DNA of 64,000 nt from Halalkalicoccus paucihalophilus (lineage in GTDB: Archaea; Halobacteriota; Halobacteria; Halobacteriales; Halalkalicoccaceae). Of this stretch, positions 17,124 to 25,439 are shown one piece after another (position 1 is the stretch's first letter; every line of letters begins with the position of its first letter). Under the pieces are notes generated by a model, which worked only from the letters and a program-made list of their open reading frames with translations, ran no database searches and was not told the origin of the DNA. Location: assembly GCF_001593955.1 (NCBI RefSeq), contig NZ_LTAZ01000001.1, positions 490,014 to 554,013 of the forward strand, read 5' to 3'. Position numbers and translations under genes: made by a program.

Positions 17124-17288
17124 ATGACACACGAGATCGAGAAGACCGACCTGCAGACCCGACCGGCGGTCGAGGAGATCGACGGCCACGCGACGTGGTC
17201 ACACACCGGGCCGCACGTGATCAACACCGGCGTCGTCGACGGCGAGGTCTCCTTCGACCTCGATCCCGAGGACCGCGAGGACGACTAG
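17124..17288 (+). CDS. 54-residue conserved-type small protein
   Basis: 54 residues, containing LQTRPAVEEIDGHATWSHTGPHVINTGVVDGEVSF and an acidic tail. It is unrelated to the longer open frame that surrounds it. A good TATA element GTATAAG at 17092-17098 lies 28 bases before the ATG, so it looks like an independently transcribed leaderless gene. The two His and the Trp (WSHTGPH) are suggestive of a small binding site. No family recognised. It ends 4 bases into the convergent gene. Confidence 0.6.
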   Translation: MTHEIEKTDLQTRPAVEEIDGHATWSHTGPHVINTGVVDGEVSFDLDPEDREDD

Positions 17289-17986
17289 TCGAGCTCCCAC
17301 CCGGCCTTCTCCGCGGCGGTCTCGATATCGAGAAACTCCCAACCGGCCTCCTCTGCGATCCACTCCTCACCAGCGCAGCCGAGCACGACCATCCGCTCGG
17401 CGAAGAACATCGACATCTCGGTGATCTCGGCGAGGCGTTCGCCCGGCCCCGTCCCGGTGCCGTTGAAGAAGTCGGCGTCGATTCCCTTCTTTCGTTGGAA
17501 GGTAGTGATAACGTGGGCGTCGACCTCGCCGACGATGCCGATCCAGTCGGCAAAGGTCGCGCCCGCGAGGACGAGCCCCGGATCCGCGAGGCGTTTCGCC
17601 GCCTCGTAGGTGAGTGCCATCGTCATGTCATCGGCCCCGCCGCCGTGGGGCCCCGAGGCCTCGGGCGCGCCCCCGTTTGCCTCGCTGTCCGCAGCCGCCT
17701 CGCGCGCCGAGGTGCCGCCCGCCCCGCCCCGATCCTCGGGGAGGCCGACCGGCTTGTCCCGGTTCTCGTGGGGGACGTGCGGGGTCGTCAGGTCCTCGGG
17801 CTCGGGCGTCGATTCCGGGCCGGACTCCGCGTTCGCATCGGTCGCCGACACGGACGGGTCGCTCCTGGCCGCCTCGTTCTCCCCCTCGAAGTCGCCCTCG
17901 CCGCGCCAGAACCAGTCGCCGCGGTTTGGTCGGGGTTCCTCGTCACTCTCGGTCTCGATCTCGTCTAAGTCGATGCTGTCGGTCAT
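17285..17986 (-). CDS. haloarchaeal protein with disordered N-terminus (DUF7124-type)
   Basis: 233 residues. Residues 1-120 are low-complexity and acidic, rich in Glu, Gly, Pro and Ser. The folded part (about 121-233) contains MALTYEAAKRLADPGLVLAGA, VITTFQRKKGIDADFFNG and GWEFLDIETAAEKAGWELD, which I recognise tentatively as DUF7124. It overlaps the AOR gene upstream by 4 bases (ATGA), so it is co-translated with it and may be its partner. Function unknown. Confidence 0.68.
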   Translation of the reverse strand: MTDSIDLDEIETESDEEPRPNRGDWFWRGEGDFEGENEAARSDPSVSATDANAESGPESTPEPEDLTTPHVPHENRDKPVGLPEDRGGAGGTSAREAAADSEANGGAPEASGPHGGGADDMTMALTYEAAKRLADPGLVLAGATFADWIGIVGEVDAHVITTFQRKKGIDADFFNGTGTGPGERLAEITEMSMFFAERMVVLGCAGEEWIAEEAGWEFLDIETAAEKAGWELD

Positions 17987-19704
17987 ATCGCGTCGCCCCT
18001 GTCGAGTCCGTCGAGTCCCAGTCGCTCGAGCGTGTCCGCCGTCGGTCGGCCCCGCTCGTCCCATCCCCGTTCGGCGTAGTACCGATCGAGCAGGTCCTCG
18101 AACGCCACGGGGTCGATCGCCTCGTCGCCCGCGGGCCGAGTGAGCGCCTCGGGTACCCGGTCGGCTCCCCTGTCGAGCCCCTCGCGGACGTTGAACAGGC
18201 GGGTCAGCGTCCAGACGCGCTCGCCCAGCGTCGCGAGCTCCGCGGGCGAGCACTCGTAACCCAACTCCGAGAGCCACGCCGCGCCCAAGTCGGCAAAGGA
18301 CTCGCCGACGAAGTCGTCGACGATCAGGCTCCAGAGCACCGACCGGCGGTCCTGTTCCTCGATCACCCGCCGGACGCGCTCCTCGTCGCTCCAGGTACTG
18401 AAGGGTTCGTCCTCGATCGGGCGGGCTCGGCGGTGACAGCCCCCGCGGTCGCTCGTGGCGTAGGCCAGGGCCATCGACGGTGCGGCCCGTGGGTCGTAGG
18501 CGGGCAGTTCCATTCCCTTGATCGCGGGGACGAAGTCCTCGCCGCCGAATGTCCGTCCTGCCTCCTCGACCCCATCGGCCAGCGCGTCTCCCAACTGCGT
18601 CCCGCGGGTCGCGATTTCCGAAAGCAGTTTGCGGGCGGCCGCCTCGTCGCCGAAGTCGAGGTCCCGGTCGATTATCCCTGCGTCGCTCGCCCGGATCGCC
18701 CACGCGACGGCGTTTCCCGCCGAGATCACGTCGATGCCCAATCGATCGCACCGCGCGCCCAGCGCCGCCACCGCGTCGAACTCGTCGATCCCCAGCCCCG
18801 CACCGAGCGTCATCTGGGTCGCGCCCCGTGGGACGCTCTCGCCTTCCTCCGTACTGACCTCGAACCCGCCCGGAATCGACCCCTCGCGTTCGCGCCCGGT
18901 CGATGCGGCGCGGGCGGCCTCGATACCGATCCCCGAAGTCCCCTCGAACCGGTTCTCCTGCCAGCCACGGGTCGCGAGCGCGCCGACCGCGTCCGCGAAG
19001 TCGACGGATTCGAGCGTCTCGCTTGCGGCCTGCCAGCGGCCGGTTTCGTCGTCGGCGAAGCGCTCCTCGTAGACCTCCCGGAGGTCCGAGTCCTCCTCCG
19101 GCGGGGCGCCACGAGCGACGACGGCCTTCAGCCGCTTCGCGCCCATCACCGCGCCCGCGCCGCCACGACCGGCGTGGTGGTCGCCGCCGTCGGCGGCGAT
19201 GGTCGCGTAGTTCACCCGGTTCTCGCCGGCGGGGCCGATACAGGCGACCTGCCCCTCGAAGGCCTCGGCGGTCGCGGCGGCGTCGGTACCCCACGTGTCA
19301 GTGGGTTCGAGGGTCGCCGTCCCGTCCTCGATCGTCAGGGCCATCGGTTCGTCCGCACGGCCGGTGATCAGAACACCGAGACAGTCCGAGAGCGCATCGG
19401 CGAGCGCGCCCGCGAACTCGCCGCCGCTGTAGGAATCGAGAAAGGCCCCCGTGAGCGGGGACTTGGTGATCGCGGCGTAGCGCGGTTCGCCCGGTGCCCG
19501 GCCCGTGAGCGGTCCGACCACGAACAGCAGGGCGTTGTCGGGCCCCAACGGGTCGGTCCCCGGTTCGAGTTCGTCGTAGAGATAACGCGCGCCCAGTCCC
19601 TTGCCCCCCACGTACCGGTCGAGCCACCGCTCGGGGATCGGCTCCCGTGAAACCGTCTCGGCGGCGAGGTCGACCCGGAGCAGGAAGCGGTCGGGGTGGG
19701 CCAT
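17983..19704 (-). CDS. aldehyde ferredoxin oxidoreductase family protein lacking Fe-S ligands
   Basis: 573 residues. AOR enzymes hold tungsten on two pterins and oxidise aldehydes. The pterin-domain landmarks are present: YVGGKGLGARYL, SPLTGAFLDSYSGG, ACIGPAGENRVNYATIAADGGDHHAGRGGAGAVMGAKRLKAVV, and the C-terminal TLTRLFNVREG. The CxxCxxxC ligands expected before the LGxxxGIDxxxA segment are replaced by REREGSIPGG (residues 271-280), and the fourth Cys region (about 455-465) has none. It is therefore probably cluster-free. ATG 19704 has a gtttatgg element about 30 bases upstream; the longer open frame to 19803 is unsupported. Operon with the DUF7124-type gene. Confidence 0.85.
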   Translation of the reverse strand: MAHPDRFLLRVDLAAETVSREPIPERWLDRYVGGKGLGARYLYDELEPGTDPLGPDNALLFVVGPLTGRAPGEPRYAAITKSPLTGAFLDSYSGGEFAGALADALSDCLGVLITGRADEPMALTIEDGTATLEPTDTWGTDAAATAEAFEGQVACIGPAGENRVNYATIAADGGDHHAGRGGAGAVMGAKRLKAVVARGAPPEEDSDLREVYEERFADDETGRWQAASETLESVDFADAVGALATRGWQENRFEGTSGIGIEAARAASTGREREGSIPGGFEVSTEEGESVPRGATQMTLGAGLGIDEFDAVAALGARCDRLGIDVISAGNAVAWAIRASDAGIIDRDLDFGDEAAARKLLSEIATRGTQLGDALADGVEEAGRTFGGEDFVPAIKGMELPAYDPRAAPSMALAYATSDRGGCHRRARPIEDEPFSTWSDEERVRRVIEEQDRRSVLWSLIVDDFVGESFADLGAAWLSELGYECSPAELATLGERVWTLTRLFNVREGLDRGADRVPEALTRPAGDEAIDPVAFEDLLDRYYAERGWDERGRPTADTLERLGLDGLDRGDAI

Positions 19705-19801
19705 GTGTGGGGTTCCTAAGAGCTGAGACGTCCATAAACCCTGCCATGGACGACGGGCGGTCCGGGAAAGGGTTATCCGCGTATTCGTGGTATCAGTGCG
19801 C

Positions 19802-20194
19802 ATGGACGACGAGGGCGAGCCGAGCGACGCGGAACTCGACGCGCTCCACGAGTGTCAACTCGCGATCGAGTACCTCAACCGCGCGTACGGGAACCTGCTG
19901 GCCTTTCACCACGGGGTCGGCCACGCGATGGACCGCTTTGCGGTCGCCGAGCGGGAACTGCGTGCGCTCGGCTACGACACACTGGCCGACGAGTTGCGCG
20001 ACGAGCACCTGCCGGCGGGGGCGGTCGACGAGGTGTGGACCTACGAACTCGTCGAGGCGTTCCAGAGCGGGATGCTCGCGGCGGCCACCGACTTCGAGCG
20101 CGAGGTTCGCGATGAACTCGCCGACGGCACGCCCCACCTCCACGAACGGCGACAACAGGCGAGGTGGCGCGAACGCGCCGGCTGGGAGGAGTAG
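19802..20194 (+). CDS. haloarchaeal helical protein of unknown function
   Basis: 130 residues, almost wholly helical, with one Cys. The central part (CQLAIEYLNRAYGNLLAFHHGVGHAMDRFAVAERELRALGY) has His residues spaced on one helix face, and the C-terminus is charged (HERRQQARWRERAGWEE). No family recognised. A ggttatcc element 28 bases before ATG 19802 supports this start over the GTG at 19787. Not obviously linked to the nuclease-like gene that follows. Confidence 0.62.
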   Translation: MDDEGEPSDAELDALHECQLAIEYLNRAYGNLLAFHHGVGHAMDRFAVAERELRALGYDTLADELRDEHLPAGAVDEVWTYELVEAFQSGMLAAATDFEREVRDELADGTPHLHERRQQARWRERAGWEE

Positions 20195-20214
20195 GAATCG
20201 CTACAAAGCAGGGA

Positions 20215-20221
20215 TTTTATA
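20215..20221 (+). promoter_or_regulatory. TATA element of the HsdR_N-like gene
   Basis: TTTTATA centred 27 bases before ATG 20245. It decides the start, because the open frame continues upstream to 20164. Confidence 0.6.
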
Positions 20222-20244
20222 CGAAGACTGGGAGGTGTATCGGT

Positions 20245-21330
20245 ATGGACCGCGAGGCACTGGAGAGGTATATCGATCGCTCTCTCGATCTCGTCGACGC
20301 CTCGCCCCAGATGGACGAACAGAACACCAGAGCGAAACTCATCGATCCGCTGGTTCGGGACGTCCTCGGGTGGGACCTCTACTCGACTGAGGTGGAACTG
20401 GAGTATCCCATTCAGATGGGATCCTCGAAGACGAAGGTCGACTACGCACTTCTGTTGGAGGGATCGCCGGCGGTGTTTATCGAGGCGAAAGGCTGTGATA
20501 CGACCATCTCCACGAGCCACGAGGACCAACTCCGGAGCTACATGCAACAGCAGTGGGTCGATTGGGGGCTGATTACCAACGGTGTCGTCCTCAAACTGTT
20601 CAAACTCAAGAAGAGCGAGAACCACCCCTCGGTCGATCTGCTCGGCGAGTCGACGGTCGAGGAGCTACGTCGACAGTCGTGGATCGTAAAAACACTCTCA
20701 AAGGAGTCAATCCAGTCGGGAGCCGCGGACGGCATCTATCGTTCAGTGGAACGGCGGCGGAAAGCGGTTTCACAGCTCACACAGAACAAAGACGAGATCG
20801 CCGACGAACTCCTCGAAGTCCTGAGCGAACGCGTCGGCGACTCGATCGCACGGGAGGCCGAATCGGAGGCGAAGTCGTTCATTGACGACCTGATCGGGAT
20901 CCTCTCGAATGGAGATGAGTCCGGCGGAAAACCGATACGGGAACCGGAACCAACAACCCGAGAGACTCGATCTGAGGCGACAAACGGGGGAACGGAAGGG
21001 AAGTACGTCGTTAGATTCGGTAAGGACGGAAGCGACGTATTGCACCGTTCAGAGTCACAGAGCGACGTCATGGCGAAGGCTGTCGAGTACCTCATATTCG
21101 AACACGAACTAATCGAGAACCTCCCTTCGTTTCCGTACGTTCCGGGAAAGAAGAGTGCAATTCTGAACGATGAACCGGTCCATAGGAACGGAGAGAGGAT
21201 GAGACAGTATCGAGAACTGGGAAACGGATACTACGTTTATACCTCGCTCAATCAGGAAAGTAAGAAGCGGCAGATCCGCCGATTCGCGGAGATGTGTGGC
21301 GTCAAGGCGGAGTTCGGCGGAGCGTGGTGA
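20245..21330 (+). CDS. stand-alone type I restriction HsdR N-terminal (PD-(D/E)XK) domain protein
   Basis: 361 residues. Residues 20-140 match the HsdR_N fold: EQNTRAKLIDPLVRDVLGWDL, VDYALLLEGSPAVFIEAKG with D66, E80 and K82 as the nuclease triad, and LITNGVVLKLFKL. No helicase domain and no HsdM/HsdS genes follow, so it is not a complete type I system. The middle is helical (170-245). The C-terminal ~110 residues (KYVVRFGKDGSDVLHRSESQSDVMAKAVEYLI) form a separate domain likely for specificity. Base composition is visibly less GC-rich than its neighbours, a sign of transfer. Possibly a defence or mobile-element remnant. Confidence 0.8.
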   Translation: MDREALERYIDRSLDLVDASPQMDEQNTRAKLIDPLVRDVLGWDLYSTEVELEYPIQMGSSKTKVDYALLLEGSPAVFIEAKGCDTTISTSHEDQLRSYMQQQWVDWGLITNGVVLKLFKLKKSENHPSVDLLGESTVEELRRQSWIVKTLSKESIQSGAADGIYRSVERRRKAVSQLTQNKDEIADELLEVLSERVGDSIAREAESEAKSFIDDLIGILSNGDESGGKPIREPEPTTRETRSEATNGGTEGKYVVRFGKDGSDVLHRSESQSDVMAKAVEYLIFEHELIENLPSFPYVPGKKSAILNDEPVHRNGERMRQYRELGNGYYVYTSLNQESKKRQIRRFAEMCGVKAEFGGAW

Positions 21331-21431
21331 TCTGTTCGAACTGCTCGCTACTGCTGTCGACACTCACTAGACACGGGTAGCTCACGACTGGCAACAAAAA
21401 TCCGGAGATCGGTAATCGAAAACCGAACGCT

Positions 21432-21974
21432 TCAGTCCCAGTCGTCGTCCAGCGCGTCCTCGTCGGCGGTCTCGTCGCTGCCGCGCGCCCGGAGCGCGAG
21501 GGCGATGAGGACGACCACGAGCACGAACGCGACCTTCACGCCGAGGCCGCGTCCGGAGTCGTCGGCGTCGGTTTCCTCGTCTTCCGCTTCGGCTTCGAGT
21601 TCCTCGGTCTCGTCGGCGTCGGCCTCGTCCGACTCGTCGCCGACGACGCTCTCGACGAACGATTCGGCCTCTTCCTCGCCCGCGTCCGCCGTGTCCTCCT
21701 CGTCGAACAGCGACTCGGCCTCGTCCTCGACCGTGCCCTCGTTCTCACGGAGGCGTTTGAGGACGCCCGCGATGGTCGTCACCGCGGTGAGGATCGTGCT
21801 GACGGTCTTGAGCGTGTCGCCGAGGCCGTCGTCTGTGGACGTGCTCTCGCCGGATTCGTGCTGGTCGTCCTCGTCGCCCGGGAGAACGCCGCCGTCCTCG
21901 TCGGTGGCTCGCTGTTCGTCCTCGCCGGTGCTGATCAGTGACGGGCGATCGACGGTGATCTCGATGAGTGCCAT
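21432..21974 (-). CDS. acidic protein with C-terminal membrane anchor
   Basis: 180 residues. Residues 30-145 are dominated by Asp and Glu; a short non-acidic helical part (LGDTLKTVSTILTAVTTIAGVLKRLR) interrupts them. One membrane helix near the end (VKVAFVLVVVLIALALRARG) is followed by another acidic tail. No enzymatic motif. Likely a tail-anchored surface or membrane-organising protein. ATG 21974 has a CTTTTAAG element 28 bases upstream; the longer frame to 22076 is unsupported. Confidence 0.6.
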   Translation of the reverse strand: MALIEITVDRPSLISTGEDEQRATDEDGGVLPGDEDDQHESGESTSTDDGLGDTLKTVSTILTAVTTIAGVLKRLRENEGTVEDEAESLFDEEDTADAGEEEAESFVESVVGDESDEADADETEELEAEAEDEETDADDSGRGLGVKVAFVLVVVLIALALRARGSDETADEDALDDDWD

Positions 21975-22067
21975 ACCCCTACCCACAGCGGTCACGTTCT
22001 TAAAAGTGCAGGCGGTCGACCGAGCGCGACCCGTAACCCTCACGCCCGCCGGGACCCTCGGACGGGT

Positions 22068-22826
22068 ATGAGCCACTCGCGGGAGGCCGCTGGATCCGAA
22101 CCCGAGGACGAACCCGCGCTTCCGATCAACGAACTGTTCTACTCGCTACAGGGCGAGGGGCGCTTGGCGGGAGTGCCCTCAACGTTCGTCCGCACGAGCG
22201 GCTGTAACCTCCGGTGTTGGTTCTGCGACTCGTATCACACCTCCTGGGAGCCCGCGGGCGACTGGATGGGCATCGAGGAGGTTCTGACGAAAATCGACGG
22301 GCGCGGCGCGGACCACGTCGTGATCACCGGTGGGGAGCCGCTGATTCACGACGCGAGCGAAGTCCTATTGACTCGGCTCGCCGAGCGGGGCTATCACACC
22401 ACCGTCGAGACCAACGGCACCGTGGTCCCCGACGCGCCCGTGGATCTGGCGAGCGTCAGTCCGAAACTCGCGAGCAGTACGCCGATCCCCGAGAAGGACC
22501 CGAAGGGCGAGGGCGAATGGGCAGAACGCCACGAGGCCCGACGGATCGATCTGGATGCGCTCGCCACCATATGCGAGCGCTACGACCACCAGTTGAAGTT
22601 CGTCGTTACCGGCCCGGACGATATGAGCGAGATCACGGACCTGCTCACGCGCCTGCGCGAGCGGGTCACGGTGAGGGACGAGGACGTACTCCTCATGCCC
22701 GAGGGCGCGACCCGCGAGCGACTGGACGAGACCCGCAACACGGTCGCCGACCTGGCGATGGAGTACGGCTTTCGCTACACACCCCGGTTGCACGTCGACC
22801 TGTGGAACGACGCGCCCGGCACCTGA
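22068..22826 (+). CDS. queE: 7-carboxy-7-deazaguanine synthase
   Basis: 252 residues. A radical SAM enzyme that converts 6-carboxytetrahydropterin to 7-carboxy-7-deazaguanine, on the route to preQ0 and archaeosine in tRNA. The start NELFYSLQGEG is typical; the cluster motif is CNLRCWFC (CxxxCxxC). SAM contacts include ITGGEPL and VETNGT. It sits 39 bases upstream of queC, so the two are one operon. queD lies 2 kb away on the opposite strand. Confidence 0.95.
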   Translation: MSHSREAAGSEPEDEPALPINELFYSLQGEGRLAGVPSTFVRTSGCNLRCWFCDSYHTSWEPAGDWMGIEEVLTKIDGRGADHVVITGGEPLIHDASEVLLTRLAERGYHTTVETNGTVVPDAPVDLASVSPKLASSTPIPEKDPKGEGEWAERHEARRIDLDALATICERYDHQLKFVVTGPDDMSEITDLLTRLRERVTVRDEDVLLMPEGATRERLDETRNTVADLAMEYGFRYTPRLHVDLWNDAPGT

Positions 22827-22865
22827 TCCGAGGGGTCTATCCACACCCGACACCTCCACCGACCC

Positions 22866-23534
22866 ATGAGCGAAGCCGTCGTCCTCCTCTCGGGGGGCAT
22901 GGACAGCGCGACCGCCGCCTACGAAGCCAAGGAACGGGGCCACGAGATCGTGGCGCTTCACACCTCATATGGCCAGCGCACCGAGGGAAAGGAGTACGAG
23001 TGTGCCCGGTGGCTCGCCAAGGACCTCGACGCCGCGGACTTCCTGCACATTGAGACCGATCACCTCGCCGCGATCGGCGGCTCCAGTCTGACCGACGAGT
23101 CGATGGCGGTCGGCGACGCCACGGTGGGTGAGGAGATCCCCGACACCTACGTTCCCTTCCGGAACGCGAACCTGCTCTCGATGGCGGTCTCGTACGCCGA
23201 GGCCCGCGGCGCGAAAGGGATCTACATCGGCGCCCACTCGGAGGACTTCGCGGGCTATCCCGACTGCCGGCCCGCCTTCTTCGAGGCCTTCCAGGAAGTC
23301 GTCGAGACGGGGACGAAACCAGGTACAGAAATCGAAATCGAGGCGCCCTACGTCGAGTGGAGCAAGACCGAGATCGCGAGACGGGGACTCAAACTCGGGG
23401 TGCCCTACGAGCACACCTGGAGCTGTTATCGTGAGGAAGCGCCCGCCTGCGGGACGTGTGACTCGTGTACCTATCGGAAGGAGGCCTTCGAGCGCGCCGG
23501 CAGCGAGGACCCGGTTCCCTACGCGGGGGACTGA
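22866..23534 (+). CDS. queC: 7-cyano-7-deazaguanine (preQ0) synthase
   Basis: 222 residues. ATP-dependent conversion of 7-carboxy-7-deazaguanine and ammonia to preQ0. The PP-loop is LSGGMDSATAAYEA at the N-terminus; the zinc site near the end is CYREEAPACGTCDSC. PFRNANLLSMAVSYAE and SEDFAGYPDCRPAFFEAF are family hallmarks. In haloarchaea preQ0 is inserted at position 15 of tRNAs by arcTGT and made into archaeosine. Overlaps the convergent glycosyltransferase by 16 bases. Confidence 0.96.
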   Translation: MSEAVVLLSGGMDSATAAYEAKERGHEIVALHTSYGQRTEGKEYECARWLAKDLDAADFLHIETDHLAAIGGSSLTDESMAVGDATVGEEIPDTYVPFRNANLLSMAVSYAEARGAKGIYIGAHSEDFAGYPDCRPAFFEAFQEVVETGTKPGTEIEIEAPYVEWSKTEIARRGLKLGVPYEHTWSCYREEAPACGTCDSCTYRKEAFERAGSEDPVPYAGD

Positions 23535-24592
23535 TTCGCCCGAGCGACCCGATGTTCGAGAAACGCCCGGATCCGTTCGCCAACGGCGTCCCACGTCGGG
23601 TGGCGCTCGTACCGCCGGCGGGCCGCGAGGCTCATCGCGGCGAGGCGGTCGCGGTCGGTCGCGAGCCGGTCGACTGCGCGGGCGATCGCCCGTTCGTCGC
23701 CCGGCGCGACGAGGTGGCCCGTTTTCCCGTCGGTGACGAGGTCGCTCGCCCCGCCCGAGGCGGACGCGAGCGCGGGGAGCCCGAAGGCCATCCCCTCTAG
23801 ATAGACGATGCCAAAGCCCTCGTGGATCGAGGGCACAGCGAGGAGATGAGCCGATCCGAGGCGTGCGGCGAGGTTTCCATCGTCGAGCCAGCCGGTGAAC
23901 TCGACGCGGTCGGCGAGCCCCTCGCGCCGGACGAGGTCGCGGACCTCGCGTGCGTAGGCGGGGCCGCTTTCGTCGCCGACGACGGTGAGGTGCCAGTCGC
24001 GCTCGACGCCCGCGAGCGCGCCGAGTAGCGTGTCGAGACCCTTCCGAGGGAGCAGGTTGCCGACGAAGACGACCTCGAAGGGGTCGCGTTGGGCGCGCGC
24101 CGTGATCTCCGCGTCGGTCGGGAACCCCTCGAACCGATCGACGCCGGGCCAGGCGATCAGCCCCGGCGTGTCGGTCAGTTCGGCGACCGCCGCCCGCGTG
24201 GGCCGACTGTTACAGATGACAGCGTCGACCGTCGAGAGGTACGCGCGTTCGAGTTCGCACGAGAGGCGCCGACTGAGCCCCGAGAGTTCGCTCGCCCGGA
24301 GGTGGTGGACGATCGAGACGATCGGGTACTCGCGGTCGAGTCGACGGTTCAGGCCGACCAGCGAGGGATGACAGAGTTCGTCCTGAAGGAGGACGTCGAA
24401 CGAGCGGTCGAGGTCGCGGACGAGACGCCCCGAGAGGTTGTGCGCGAAACTGCGCGCCCTGCTCGTTTCGGGCAGCGAGATCACGTCAACGCGATCCCCG
24501 CGTTCTCGGAGCCCCTCAACGAGCCGGCGGTCGTAGCGATAGCCCCCCGACCGGGGTTCGAGGTCGCCGTAGACGACGAGGCCGACCTTCAT
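23519..24592 (-). CDS. GT4-family glycosyltransferase
   Basis: 357 residues. A GT-B fold enzyme moving a sugar from a nucleotide donor. The N-terminal domain has the GYRYDRRLVEGLRERGDRV segment; the C-terminal domain has VGNLLPRKGLDTLLGAL, VEFTGWLDDGNLAARLGSAHLLAVPS and the EGFGIVYLE motif with the two catalytic/binding Glu seven apart. The acceptor is unknown. It overlaps queD by 4 bases as the second gene of that operon, an unexpected pairing of a pterin enzyme with a glycosyltransferase. Confidence 0.87.
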   Translation of the reverse strand: MKVGLVVYGDLEPRSGGYRYDRRLVEGLRERGDRVDVISLPETSRARSFAHNLSGRLVRDLDRSFDVLLQDELCHPSLVGLNRRLDREYPIVSIVHHLRASELSGLSRRLSCELERAYLSTVDAVICNSRPTRAAVAELTDTPGLIAWPGVDRFEGFPTDAEITARAQRDPFEVVFVGNLLPRKGLDTLLGALAGVERDWHLTVVGDESGPAYAREVRDLVRREGLADRVEFTGWLDDGNLAARLGSAHLLAVPSIHEGFGIVYLEGMAFGLPALASASGGASDLVTDGKTGHLVAPGDERAIARAVDRLATDRDRLAAMSLAARRRYERHPTWDAVGERIRAFLEHRVARANQSPA

Positions 24593-24963
24593 ACGGCCCG
24601 CTCGTAGGCCGCCCACGCGATCTCGTCCTCGTGGATCTTTACCCGCAGGGTCTCGACCTCGCTAGCGAGGTCCTCGGCCAGTCGGTCGGCGACGATCCGA
24701 CAGAAGTGTTCGACGCTCGGGTTCAGCCCCGAGAATTCCTCGAGATCGTTGAGCAGTTCGTCCCGGTAGCGCTCCTCGATCGCGTCGAGCGCGCGGGTCA
24801 GGTCGTCGATATCGAGCAGGTAGCCGTATTCGTTCAGGTCGGAACCCTCACATTCGGCGGCGAGTTCGTAGTGATGGGAGTGGACCTCGCCCTCAGGGCC
24901 GGGGTCCGGTACCGTGAGGAAATGCTGGGCGACGAAGTCACGCGAGACGGTGACGGTGTACAT
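24589..24963 (-). CDS. queD: 6-pyruvoyl/6-carboxytetrahydropterin synthase family (QueD-like)
   Basis: 124 residues. Members convert dihydroneopterin triphosphate to 6-carboxytetrahydropterin (queD) or related pterins. Zinc ligands are His in VAQHFL and the HSHH pair. The usual catalytic Cys four residues before that motif is Glu here (PEGEVHSHH), as in the PTPS-III subgroup. The second-half motif is SVEHFCRIVADRL with the C-terminal HEDEIAWAAYE. By context with queE and queC it probably serves archaeosine synthesis, but the Cys change and the co-transcribed glycosyltransferase leave room for another product. Confidence 0.85.
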   Translation of the reverse strand: MYTVTVSRDFVAQHFLTVPDPGPEGEVHSHHYELAAECEGSDLNEYGYLLDIDDLTRALDAIEERYRDELLNDLEEFSGLNPSVEHFCRIVADRLAEDLASEVETLRVKIHEDEIAWAAYERAV

Positions 24964-24986
24964 GGACCGACGTTGGGGCCCCGCGA

Positions 24987-24993
24987 GTAAATA
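24987..24993 (-). promoter_or_regulatory. TATA element of queD operon
   Basis: Minus-strand TATTTAC, centred 27 bases before the queD ATG at 24963. Confidence 0.55.
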
Positions 24994-25026
24994 GGTCGGC
25001 CCCGAGGGATGCGTCGACTCCCCTCG

Positions 25027-25299
25027 CTAGTTGTACAGCAGGCGGTGGAGCTTCGTGCGTTCCTGGGCGCGCAGACGGGGGAGCGAGGCGACGATCGAAT
25101 CGTTCTCGCCGCGCAGCGGGCACGTCGAGACGAGCTCCGCGTTCCGGAGGGCGGTCAGCGCGTCGTAGGCCGCGGCCTCGTCGAGCGAGAGGCGCTCGGT
25201 GAGGTCGCTGAACCGCACGTTGTTCTGCCGGCTGACCGCTTCGAGGATCGCGAGCCGGTCTTCGACGCTCGTCGTCTGGGGGGTCTCGTAGGTGCTCAT
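25027..25299 (-). CDS. small winged-helix DNA-binding protein
   Basis: 90 residues. The helices SVEDRLAILEAVSRQNNVRFSDLTERLSLDEAAAYDALTALRNAELV form a helix-turn-helix of the winged type, so it is probably a transcription regulator or DNA-binding accessory. The target is unknown. A micro-ORF (25296-25319) ends at its start codon with a 4-base ATGA overlap. An AT-rich ggtaattaac centred near 25342 is the likely TATA element. It lies between queD and the GTP cyclohydrolase III gene, all on the minus strand. Confidence 0.72.
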   Translation of the reverse strand: MSTYETPQTTSVEDRLAILEAVSRQNNVRFSDLTERLSLDEAAAYDALTALRNAELVSTCPLRGENDSIVASLPRLRAQERTKLHRLLYN

Positions 25300-25319
25300 G
25301 GTGTGGTACTGTAGCGCAT
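25296..25319 (-). CDS. micro-ORF overlapping the small HTH gene start
   Basis: Seven codons (MRYSTTP) and TGA; the stop shares ATGA with the next start. The AT-rich element near 25342 is 23 bases upstream, shorter than the usual 27, so it is uncertain that the transcript includes this ATG. Confidence 0.25.
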   Translation of the reverse strand: MRYSTTP

Positions 25320-25439
25320 GGCACTTAGCCGTTTCGGTAATTAACTACAGTCCGAATAAGAGTTGTGCGTGGCTGGATCGCGAGTCACCGGCGGCTATCG
25401 GGAGATCGAATCGGTGTCCGGCGCGGTCGTTCCGGGAGA

